DNA of 64,000 bases from Halomonas chromatireducens (lineage in GTDB: Bacteria; Pseudomonadota; Gammaproteobacteria; Pseudomonadales; Halomonadaceae): the NCBI RefSeq assembly GCF_001545155.1, contig NZ_CP014226.1:427153-491152 (forward strand). Reading direction: 5' to 3'. Shown here piece by piece: positions 36,280 through 43,936 of this stretch; position 1 is the first letter of the stretch, and the number at the start of each line of letters is the position of its first letter. The notes under the pieces were generated by a model that saw only the letters and a list, made by a program, of their open reading frames with translations, did not search any database and had not been told where the DNA came from. The position numbers were made by a program, and so were the translations under genes.

Positions 36280-36571
36280 CCGCCAGAGGTCCGCTCCAGG
36301 CCGAGGGCATGCGCAAGCTGCGCCTTCAGCAATTCGCCCGAGTCGAGACGCCGCAACGCGGTTCTGCCGAAGGGATTCGGCAGAGGCGTGGGGGCCAGGG
36401 ATGGCCCTTCCACGCCGTGACCGCAGGTTGCCAGTCGAGACTCGGCACAGCGAATGCGTGGCGCGCTTGAGGATGGCCCTCGGACGGCAATGCCGGCGCA
36501 TGCGAAGGCGGTGAATAGCCGTTATGTCGGACGTTAACCCTGGCTATACCACTATCGATGAGGTGAGCACC
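36280..36571. repeat. Nested large stem-loop element between dgcA and dgcB
   Basis: Outer imperfect arms run from CGAGTCGAGACG (36339) to AGTCGAGACTCG (ending 36444). Inside lie two perfect hairpins: TCTGCCGAA-GGGA-TTCGGCAGA (36363-36384), and a 13-bp stem GGCGTGGGGGCCA with loop GGGA and a two-base bulge (36385-36416). I see no gene in this spacer other than the short run-in to dgcB. Confidence 0.7.
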
Positions 36572-38593
36572 ATGCTCGAGACGCTCCTGCCGATTCTGAT
36601 CTTCGCCGCCCTGGCGCTGGCGGTGGTCGGCGCCTGGCGGCGTATCCGCCTGTGGCGTCAGGGGCGGCCCGCCGAGGTCGACCTGCTCCGCGGGCTTGCT
36701 GCCATGCCGCGCCGCTACCTGGTGGACCTCCACCATGTGGTCGGGCGCGATAAAGTGATGTCCAATACCCACGTGGCCACCGCCGGTGGCTTCGTGGCCG
36801 CCGCCGTGCTGATGATCCTGGTGCATGGCTTCGGACTCGCCAACCCGGTGCTGGGCGGGCTGCTGCTGGCCGCCAGTGCGGTGATGTTCGTTGGCAGCCT
36901 GTTCGTCGCCAAGCGGCGGCGTAATCCGCCCGCACGGCTCTCCAAGGGGCCTTGGATGCGGCTGCCGAAGAGCCTGATGGCGTTCTCGGTAAGCGTCTTC
37001 CTGATCACCCTGCCGACGGTTGGCGTGCTACCGCAAGACGCTGGCAGCTGGTTCCTGGCGCTGGTACTGAGCGCGGTGTTGGTCTGGGGCCTGGGCGAGA
37101 TGTTCTTCGGCATGACCTGGGGCGGGCCCATGAAGCACGCCTTCGCCGGCGCCCTGCACCTAGCCTTCCATCGCCGCCCGGAGCGCTTCTCCACCAAGTC
37201 GGGAGGAGAGGGGCGCTCAACCGGCCTCAAGGCGCTGAACCTGGACGATCCCGGCGCCAAGCTGGGGGTCGAGACGCCCAGCGACTTCACCTGGAACCAG
37301 CTGCTCGGCTTCGATGCCTGCGTTCAGTGCGGGCGCTGCGAGGCGGTTTGCCCGGCATTTGCCGCCGGCCAGCCGCTCAATCCCAAGAAGCTGATCCAGG
37401 ACATGGTCGTCGGCCTGGCCGGGGGAAGCGACGCGGCCTATGCCGGCTCTCCCCACCCTTCGCAAGGGCCTGGGGGCAAGCCGGTGGGCGAGCATTTTGG
37501 TTCTCCCCATGGGCCCATCGTGGCGCCTGACTCGATGAAGAGTGGCAAGGCCCTGGTGGACGCCGAGACCCTGTGGTCCTGCACCACCTGCCGTGCCTGC
37601 GTCGAGGAGTGCCCGATGATGATCGAGCACGTGGATGCCGTCGTCGACATGCGTCGCTTCCTGACCCTGGAGCACGGCAATACGCCCAACAAGGGTGCCG
37701 AGGTGCTCGATAACCTGATCGCCACCGATAACCCTGGCGGCTTCGACCCCGGCTCGCGGCTGCACTGGGCGGCGGATCTCAACCTGCCGCTGATGGCGGA
37801 CGTCAAGCAGGCCGATGTGCTGCTGTGGTTGGGCGACGGCGCCTTCGATATGCGTAACCAACGCACCCTGCGAGCCCTGGTCAAGGTGCTGCGGGCCGCT
37901 GAGGTGGAGTTCGCGGTGCTCGGCGTTGAAGAGCGCGACAGCGGCGACGTGGCGCGTCGCCTGGGCGACGAGGCGACCTTCCAGTCCCTGGCCAGGCGCA
38001 ATATCGCCACCCTCGCGAAGTACCGCTTCCAGCGCATCGTCACCTGTGATCCCCACAGTTTCCATGTGCTGGGTAACGAGTACGGCGAGCTGGGCGGCCC
38101 CGGATCGCCGGACCGCTATGAGGTACGCCACCACAGTACCTATATCGCCGAACTGTTCGAGGCGGGGCGCCTGCACTTCGCACCCTGGAAGGGCGGCAAG
38201 GTCACCTACCATGACCCCTGCTATCTGGGCCGCTACAACGGCGAGTACGAAGCACCGCGCAACGTGCTAAAGGCGTTGGGCATAGAGGTCAAGGAGATGG
38301 AGCGCTCCGGCTACCGGTCGCGCTGCTGCGGCGGTGGCGGTGGCGCCCCCATCACCGATATACCCGGCGAGCGGCGGATTCCCGATATGCGCATGAACGA
38401 CGTCAAGCAGACCGGTGCCGAGCTGGTGGCGGTGGGCTGCCCCCAGTGTACCGCCATGCTGGAGGGTGTGGTGGATGCCTCGGCGGAAGTGCGTGATATC
38501 GCCGAGCTGGTGGCCGATGCCCTGGTGGCGCGTCCTGCCGTCAAAGTGGTCGATGCCGCCGCCAACAAGACGACCGCCGAGGAGGTGACCTGA
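36572..38593 (+). CDS. dgcB: Dimethylglycine demethylase subunit DgcB, membrane iron-sulfur protein
   Basis: The 673-aa protein has about five N-terminal membrane helices (residues 1 to about 190). Two ferredoxin-type 4Fe-4S sites follow (CVQCGRCEAVCP near 249 and CTTCRACVEECP near 336), then a CCG-domain heterodisulfide-reductase-like C-terminus (CYLGRYNGEY, SRCCGGGGGAP and CPQCTAMLEG). It would link DgcA to the quinone pool or ETF. The ATG at 36572, with GAGGTGAG before it, starts directly at the first helix; the frame is open to 36524. The ETF alpha start overlaps its stop by one base. Confidence 0.88.
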   Translation: MLETLLPILIFAALALAVVGAWRRIRLWRQGRPAEVDLLRGLAAMPRRYLVDLHHVVGRDKVMSNTHVATAGGFVAAAVLMILVHGFGLANPVLGGLLLAASAVMFVGSLFVAKRRRNPPARLSKGPWMRLPKSLMAFSVSVFLITLPTVGVLPQDAGSWFLALVLSAVLVWGLGEMFFGMTWGGPMKHAFAGALHLAFHRRPERFSTKSGGEGRSTGLKALNLDDPGAKLGVETPSDFTWNQLLGFDACVQCGRCEAVCPAFAAGQPLNPKKLIQDMVVGLAGGSDAAYAGSPHPSQGPGGKPVGEHFGSPHGPIVAPDSMKSGKALVDAETLWSCTTCRACVEECPMMIEHVDAVVDMRRFLTLEHGNTPNKGAEVLDNLIATDNPGGFDPGSRLHWAADLNLPLMADVKQADVLLWLGDGAFDMRNQRTLRALVKVLRAAEVEFAVLGVEERDSGDVARRLGDEATFQSLARRNIATLAKYRFQRIVTCDPHSFHVLGNEYGELGGPGSPDRYEVRHHSTYIAELFEAGRLHFAPWKGGKVTYHDPCYLGRYNGEYEAPRNVLKALGIEVKEMERSGYRSRCCGGGGGAPITDIPGERRIPDMRMNDVKQTGAELVAVGCPQCTAMLEGVVDASAEVRDIAELVADALVARPAVKVVDAAANKTTAEEVT

Positions 38594-39876
38594 TGAGCGA
38601 GATTCGTCGCCGCGATCCACGTCGCGAGTGGATCGCCCGCAATCGTCTGCATCCCGAGCACGCCGCAGCACTGGCCGAGCAGGAGGGGGGCGCCATCAGC
38701 GAGTGGCTGGGCCCCAACGGAGTGATACGCAAGAATCCTCGTGCCATCGGCTTTATCGGCCCCAATGGCGTCAAGCGCATCGACCGCAGCGGTGCCCAGC
38801 AGGGTAACCAGGCGACGGGCGCGGCCCGCCAGGCAGCCCAGGATAGCCGTCGTGATGTCATCATCGAGGATCCCGCCTTCCTGGTGACGGTGGTGCCGGA
38901 TATGCCAGGCGGGCGGCTATCCGGCCATGACAAGGACCTGCTGGGCCTGGCCCGGCAATTGGCGGATGCCGACGCCGACCGTCCCGGCGCCGTGTTGGCC
39001 GTGGTATTTGGCGAGCATAAGGAAGATGCCTTTGGCGAGGCGGGCATCGATCGACTGCTTCACGTCAATGGTGACGCCTACGCCGGTTTCGCCCCAGAGG
39101 CGCGGCTGGCGGCGCTCTGTGCCGTGGAGCGGGAGCTGGCGCCGCGTCACTGGCTGCTGCCCGACTCCCCCCTGGGCGGGGCCGATCTGGGGCGGCGCCT
39201 GGCGCTGCGCCTGAGTGAGGGGAGTGGCGAGCGTGCCGCCACCGGCGTCTGGCAGATCGAGGCCGATGGCGCCGCCCCCCTTGGCTGGCGCTGTACCGCT
39301 CGTGGTGCGGCGGGGAGCCTGGATATCCAGCGCCCGCTGCCGCGGGTCACGCTGGCGCTGGCCGAGTGTGCCGAACCGGTGGACGAGACCCGGCATGGCG
39401 CCGAGCGGCTGGCGCTCAGCATCGAGCCGCCTGCGACCCTGTCGCGGATCGAGGACCTGGGGCAGGTCGCCGTCGACCCGGCCGGCGTGGCCCTGGCCGA
39501 AGCCGAGTTCATTATGTCCGCTGGCAATGGGGTCAAGAATTGGGAGGGTTTCCACCACGCTGCCAAGGTGCTGGGGGCCACGGAAGGGGCCTCCCGGGTG
39601 GCCGTGGACGACGGTTTCATGGCACGCGACCGCCAGGTGGGGGCCACCGGCACCTGGGTTACCGCCCGGGTCTATCTGGCGGTGGGCATCAGTGGGGCTA
39701 TCCAGCATCTACAGGGCATCCAGAGCTGCGACAAGGTGGTGGCCATCAATCTCGATCCTGGATGCGACATGATCAAGCGCGCTGACCTGGCAGTGATCGG
39801 TGATAGCACCGAGATCCTTGCCGCCTTGGTAGCTATGGTGGAGCAACAGCGAGGAGGGCAGAGCGATGCGGCCTGA
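38593..39876 (+). CDS. Electron transfer flavoprotein alpha subunit, dgc-linked
   Basis: The 427-aa protein has a long N-terminal extension (about 1-90, PRREWIARNRLHPEHAAALAE and GFIGPNGVKRIDRSG) before the ETF fold. The C-terminal FAD-binding domain is clear: SAGNGVKNWEGFHHAAKVLGA, AVDDGFMARDRQVGATGTWV, YLAVGISGAIQHLQGIQ and AINLDPGCDMIKRADLAVIGD. The usual KxxSGGRGL of the alpha subunit is changed to SAGNGVKN, a variant typical of this specialised ETF. It accepts electrons from dimethylglycine (and maybe sarcosine) oxidation. Starts overlap on both sides, so translation is coupled. Confidence 0.85.
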   Translation: MSEIRRRDPRREWIARNRLHPEHAAALAEQEGGAISEWLGPNGVIRKNPRAIGFIGPNGVKRIDRSGAQQGNQATGAARQAAQDSRRDVIIEDPAFLVTVVPDMPGGRLSGHDKDLLGLARQLADADADRPGAVLAVVFGEHKEDAFGEAGIDRLLHVNGDAYAGFAPEARLAALCAVERELAPRHWLLPDSPLGGADLGRRLALRLSEGSGERAATGVWQIEADGAAPLGWRCTARGAAGSLDIQRPLPRVTLALAECAEPVDETRHGAERLALSIEPPATLSRIEDLGQVAVDPAGVALAEAEFIMSAGNGVKNWEGFHHAAKVLGATEGASRVAVDDGFMARDRQVGATGTWVTARVYLAVGISGAIQHLQGIQSCDKVVAINLDPGCDMIKRADLAVIGDSTEILAALVAMVEQQRGGQSDAA

Positions 39877-40690
39877 GCAGAAGGGAATCGAGGTGGCGGT
39901 ACTGGTCTCGGTGGGCCGCCACCCCATTACCGGGCGGTCCCGTCGCGCCGATCAGGATGCCCGGGGGCTGGAGCTGGCCCTGGGCCTGGAACGCCAGTTG
40001 TCCGGCAGCCGGGTGAGACTGCTGCATGCCGGCCCGCGCAGCGAAGAAAGCGAAGCGGCGCTGCGCGGCTATCTAGGCATCGCCGCAGGCGCTGGCACGG
40101 GGCTGGACACCCTGACCCTGCTGGAGCAGGCCGAGGAGAGCGATGCCATCCCGGCGCTGGTCCGGCACCTGGCCGAAGCACCGCCGCAGCTGGTGATCAC
40201 CGGGGCCCGGGCGGAGCGAGGCGAGGGCTCGGGGCTCCTGCCCTATGCCCTGGCCGAGCGCCTGGGCTGGCCCCTGGTCAATGGGCTGGCCGCGGTGGAG
40301 AAGGTCGAGAATGGCGTGGCGACGGTGCTGCAGGCCCTCCCGCGGGGCCAACGACGGCGCCTCAAGGTGCGCCTGCCGGCCATCGTCAGCGTGGATGGGG
40401 CGGCGCCGGCGGCGCGCCAGAGCGCGTTCGGCCCGGCTCGACGGGCCGAGCTTGATGCCACCCCGGTGGCCGCCGAACCCGACCGGGAACTTGCCCAGTG
40501 GCAGTTGGCCCCGGCTCGCAAGCGCCCCAAGCGGTTGAAGATCGTCAAGGCCGCTTCGGCAAGGGATCGTTTCAAGGCCGCCGCCGCCAAGGCGGAGGGC
40601 GGCAGCGGCCAGGTGCTGGAGGGCGTGTCGGCGGAGCAGGGGGCCGAGGCGATCCTCAAGTTGCTCGAGGCAGAAGGGGTGCTGCGATAG
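39866..40690 (+). CDS. Electron transfer flavoprotein beta subunit, dgc-linked
   Basis: The 274-aa protein overlaps the alpha gene by 11 bp. It has the ETF beta layout in divergent form: ADQDARGLELALGLERQLSGSRVRLLHAG, GTGLDTLTLLEQAEES, an adenine-domain-like GEGSGLLPYALAERLGWPLVNGLAAVE and RLKVRLPAIVSVDG. It ends with a Lys/Ala-rich tail (KRPKRLKIVKAASARDRFKAAAAK). It corresponds to the hypothetical gene after the ETF alpha gene in the Pseudomonas dgc cluster. It is the last gene of the operon. Confidence 0.75.
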   Translation: MRPEQKGIEVAVLVSVGRHPITGRSRRADQDARGLELALGLERQLSGSRVRLLHAGPRSEESEAALRGYLGIAAGAGTGLDTLTLLEQAEESDAIPALVRHLAEAPPQLVITGARAERGEGSGLLPYALAERLGWPLVNGLAAVEKVENGVATVLQALPRGQRRRLKVRLPAIVSVDGAAPAARQSAFGPARRAELDATPVAAEPDRELAQWQLAPARKRPKRLKIVKAASARDRFKAAAAKAEGGSGQVLEGVSAEQGAEAILKLLEAEGVLR

Positions 40691-40775
40691 GCCAGGCCGG
40701 CCCTTGTCTCGCACAGGCATGCCGATGCCTCTTTTGGGCAAGTGGCGTGCCCGGGAAGGCATAGGCTGGAGCAGC

Positions 40776-40792
40776 ACGACCAGAAAGGTCGT
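40776..40792. promoter_or_regulatory. ACGACC-N5-GGTCGT inverted repeat upstream of fdhA
   Basis: The perfect 6-bp arms lie 47 bp before the fdhA start, a plausible operator or a small hairpin. No match to a known regulator is claimed. Confidence 0.3.
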
Positions 40793-40838
40793 CTTTCACC
40801 CCTCAGCAATACCCTGACAACAAGTACAGGAGTCAGCC

Positions 40839-42032
40839 ATGAGCCAAGCCAACCGCGGCGTCGTCTACAAGGGCCCGGGTAAGGTCGACGTCGAGTCCAT
40901 CCCCTATCCGGAGCTTGCCCTCGGCAATCGCAAATGCGACCACGGTGTGATCCTCAAGGTCGTTACCACCAACATCTGTGGCAGCGACCAGCATATGGTA
41001 CGTGGACGTACCACCGCGCCCTCCGGCCTGGTGCTTGGCCACGAGATTACTGGCCTGGTGGTAGAGTGCGGACGCGATGTCGAATTCATTCAGCCAGGTG
41101 ACCTGGTCTCGGTGCCCTTCAACATCGCCTGCGGACGCTGCCGAAACTGCAAGGAAGGCCGGACGGGGATCTGCCTCAACGTCAACCCGGCGCGCCCGGG
41201 CGCGGCCTACGGCTACGTCGACATGGGCGGCTGGGTCGGCGGCCAGACCGAGTACGTCATGGTGCCCTACGCCGACTTTAACCTGCTGAAGTTCCCGGAC
41301 ACCGACCAAGCCATGGAGAAGATCCGCGACCTGACCCTGCTCTCGGATATCTTCCCCACCGGCTTCCACGGCTGCGTGACCGCCGGTGTCGGGCCCGGCA
41401 GCACCGTCTATATCGCCGGAGCCGGCCCTGTGGGTCTGGCGGCGGCGGTTTCCGCCCAGCTGCTTGGCGCGGCCTGCGTGATCGTCGGTGACATGATCGA
41501 AGAGCGCCTGGCCCAGGCGAGGAGCTTCGGTTGCGAGACCATCGACCTGACCCAGGATGGTGACATGGCCGACAAGATCGAGGTCATCCTCGGCGAGCGC
41601 GAGGTCGACGCCTTCGTCGACTGCGTCGGCTTCGAGGCCCACGCCTGCGGCTGCAACCACGGCAAGGAGGCGCCCGCCACCGTGCTCAACTCAGCAATGT
41701 CGCTGACCCGCGCCGGTGGCCAGATCGGTATCCCGGGCCTCTACGTGACCGAAGATCCGGGTGCGGCCGACGAAGCCGCCAAGCAGGGCGCCCTGAGCAT
41801 GCGCTTCGGCCTCGGCTGGGCCAAGTCCCACAGCTTCCACACGGGCCAGTGCCCGGTGATGAAGTACCACCGCCCGCTGATGCAGGCGATCCTGTTCGGC
41901 AAGGTCAAGATCGCCGATGCGGTCAATGTCCAGATGATCACCCTGGACGAAGCCCCGCAGGGCTACGCCGATTTCGATGGCGGTGCGGCGAAGAAATTCG
42001 TCATTGACCCCCACGGCAGCGTGGCTGCCTGA
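40839..42032 (+). CDS. fdhA: Glutathione-independent formaldehyde dehydrogenase
   Basis: The zinc-dependent MDR enzyme (397 aa) oxidises formaldehyde to formate with tightly bound NAD, without glutathione. It closely follows the Pseudomonas putida enzyme: NRGVVYKGPGKVDVE at the start, catalytic zinc ligands in TNICGSDQHMVRGR and GHEITG, structural zinc cysteines in CGRCRNCKEGRTGIC, the Rossmann turn IAGAGPVGLAAAV, and the family-specific loop GFEAHACGCNHG. Formaldehyde arises at each betaine demethylation, so this gene belongs with the dgc/gbc pathway. A strong hairpin follows. Confidence 0.95.
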   Translation: MSQANRGVVYKGPGKVDVESIPYPELALGNRKCDHGVILKVVTTNICGSDQHMVRGRTTAPSGLVLGHEITGLVVECGRDVEFIQPGDLVSVPFNIACGRCRNCKEGRTGICLNVNPARPGAAYGYVDMGGWVGGQTEYVMVPYADFNLLKFPDTDQAMEKIRDLTLLSDIFPTGFHGCVTAGVGPGSTVYIAGAGPVGLAAAVSAQLLGAACVIVGDMIEERLAQARSFGCETIDLTQDGDMADKIEVILGEREVDAFVDCVGFEAHACGCNHGKEAPATVLNSAMSLTRAGGQIGIPGLYVTEDPGAADEAAKQGALSMRFGLGWAKSHSFHTGQCPVMKYHRPLMQAILFGKVKIADAVNVQMITLDEAPQGYADFDGGAAKKFVIDPHGSVAA

Positions 42033-42067
42033 GACCGGATGATGGCAGGTATAGCGTCGTGATAGGC

Positions 42068-42097
42068 GATGGGCCTCGGCTCTAATCGAGGCCCATC
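42068..42097 (+). terminator. Hairpin downstream of fdhA
   Basis: An 11-bp perfect stem (GATGGGCCTCG / CGAGGCCCATC) with an 8-nt loop lies 36 bp past the stop. No T-run follows. Confidence 0.6.
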
Positions 42098-42213
42098 CCA
42101 TCATGCCCCCAGCGAGGACAGTGTATTGCCTGGCGTGCCGGCCATTGTCCTAGTATAGGGGGGAGTGTCACCATGAATCCGCCACTACCAACAAGACCGA
42201 ATAACGAGTCCCC

Positions 42214-43932
42214 ATGACCGTCCAGACCGTGAATCCCAAGCGCCGTTTCCGTGGTAAGCCCCGCGGCCGCGAACTCGACACCGATGAGCTTGCGGCGCTG
42301 CGCCTGCTGATTGGTGATGAGCGAGAGCAGCCCGAGATGCGCCGGCGGGACCTGTTGATCGAGCATCTCCATGCGATTCAGGATAGTCGCGGGCATCTCC
42401 CCCTGGCAGCGCTTCGCGCCCTTGCCAGCTACATGAATCTTCCCATGGCTGCGGTCTATGAGACGGCGACCTTCTATGCGCATTTCGATGTGACCCACGA
42501 CGATCAGCAGGCCCCGCCCGCGATCACGCTGCGGGTCTGTGATTCACTCTCCTGCCAGTTGGCCGGTGCCGAGGCGCTCCGGGCCCGGCTGGAGGAGGGT
42601 GCCGATCCCGCTGAGGTGCGCGTGCTGCGGGCGCCCTGCATGGGACGCTGCGAGACCGCGCCGGTGGTGGAAGTGGGCCATCGCCACCTGGGTCATGCCA
42701 CCCCCGAGAGCGTGACGGCGGCCCTGGAAGCAGGGGAGCTGCATCCCGATTCCATCGACTGGCCCAGTCTAGCCGACTACCGGGCCGTTGGCGGCTACAC
42801 GCTTCTGGCAGACTGCCGTGAAGGGCGCGTGTCGGTCGAAACCTTGATGCAGGAGATGGAAAAGGCGGGCCTGCGTGGCCTGGGCGGTGCCGGCTTTCCC
42901 ACCTTCCGCAAGTGGCACTTCGTGCGGGCCGAACCCGGGCCTAGATACTGCGTCATCAATGCCGACGAAGGTGAGCCTGGCACCTTCAAGGATCGCTACT
43001 ACCTGGAGCGCGAACCGCATCGCTTCCTGGAAGGCGCCCTGGTGAGTGCCTGGGCCGTGGAGGCCGAGGCGCTCTATATCTACCTGCGCGATGAGTACCC
43101 GGGCCTTCATCGGGTACTACGCGAGGCGACTGAAGAGCTGGAGCAGGCCGGTCTGGTCGACCCCGGCTACGTGGTGCTGCGTCGCGGTGCCGGGGCCTAC
43201 ATCTGCGGCGAGGAGTCGGCGTTGATCGAATCGCTGGAGGGCAAGCCGGGCAAGCCGCGTCATCGTCCTCCCTTCGTGGCCCAGAAGGGGCTCTTCGACC
43301 GGCCGACCCTGGTCAACAATGTGGAAACGGTCTACTGGATCCCCGTCATACACAAGCGTGGCGCCGAGTGGTTCGCAAGCCAAGGGCGGCATGGTCGCAA
43401 GGGGCTGCGCAGCTTCTCGGTATCCGGCCGGGTTCGTTATCCCGGCGTGCATCTGGCGCCGGCCGGCATCACCTTGCGCGAACTGGTCGATGAGTACTGC
43501 GGTGGCATGGCAGACGGGCACCGTCTGCTGGGGTATCTCCCGGGCGGTGCCTCAGGCGGTATCCTGCCGGCGAGCAAGTCTGACGTTCCTCTGGACTTCG
43601 ACACCCTTCAGGAGCACGGCTGCTTCATTGGTTCCGCCGCTATCATCGTACTCTCCGACCAGGATGACTTGCGCGGGGTGGCCACCAACCTGCTGGCCTT
43701 TTTCGCCGATGAATCCTGCGGCCAGTGCACGCCGTGCCGTGTCGGCAGTGAAAAGATGCTGACCCTGCTGGAGCGCCCGGAGTGGGATGCAGCGGCGCTG
43801 GATCGCCTGTCCCAGGTAATGATGGACGCCTCGATCTGCGGGCTGGGCCAGGCTGCGCCGAATCCGGTACTCGGTCTGCTCAAGGATTTTCGGACCGAAT
43901 TGGCCGATCAGAACGTGATTGTCAGGGGATGA
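42214..43932 (+). CDS. NAD-dependent formate dehydrogenase, fused gamma-beta (NuoE-NuoF) subunit
   Basis: The 572-aa diaphorase subunit joins an N-terminal NuoE/FdsG-like 2Fe-2S domain (about 20-170; CDSLSCQL and CMGRCETAP) to a NuoF/FdsB-like domain. The latter has FMN/NADH motifs RGLGGAGFPTFRKW, NADEGEPGTFKDR and GAGAYICGEESALIESLEG, and a 4Fe-4S site ESCGQCTPCRVGSEKM with a later Cys in SICGLG. In standard Fds enzymes these are two proteins. It passes formate electrons from the molybdenum subunit to NAD+. The alpha subunit begins 4 bp after its stop. Confidence 0.88.
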   Translation: MTVQTVNPKRRFRGKPRGRELDTDELAALRLLIGDEREQPEMRRRDLLIEHLHAIQDSRGHLPLAALRALASYMNLPMAAVYETATFYAHFDVTHDDQQAPPAITLRVCDSLSCQLAGAEALRARLEEGADPAEVRVLRAPCMGRCETAPVVEVGHRHLGHATPESVTAALEAGELHPDSIDWPSLADYRAVGGYTLLADCREGRVSVETLMQEMEKAGLRGLGGAGFPTFRKWHFVRAEPGPRYCVINADEGEPGTFKDRYYLEREPHRFLEGALVSAWAVEAEALYIYLRDEYPGLHRVLREATEELEQAGLVDPGYVVLRRGAGAYICGEESALIESLEGKPGKPRHRPPFVAQKGLFDRPTLVNNVETVYWIPVIHKRGAEWFASQGRHGRKGLRSFSVSGRVRYPGVHLAPAGITLRELVDEYCGGMADGHRLLGYLPGGASGGILPASKSDVPLDFDTLQEHGCFIGSAAIIVLSDQDDLRGVATNLLAFFADESCGQCTPCRVGSEKMLTLLERPEWDAAALDRLSQVMMDASICGLGQAAPNPVLGLLKDFRTELADQNVIVRG

Positions 43933-43936
43933 AACC

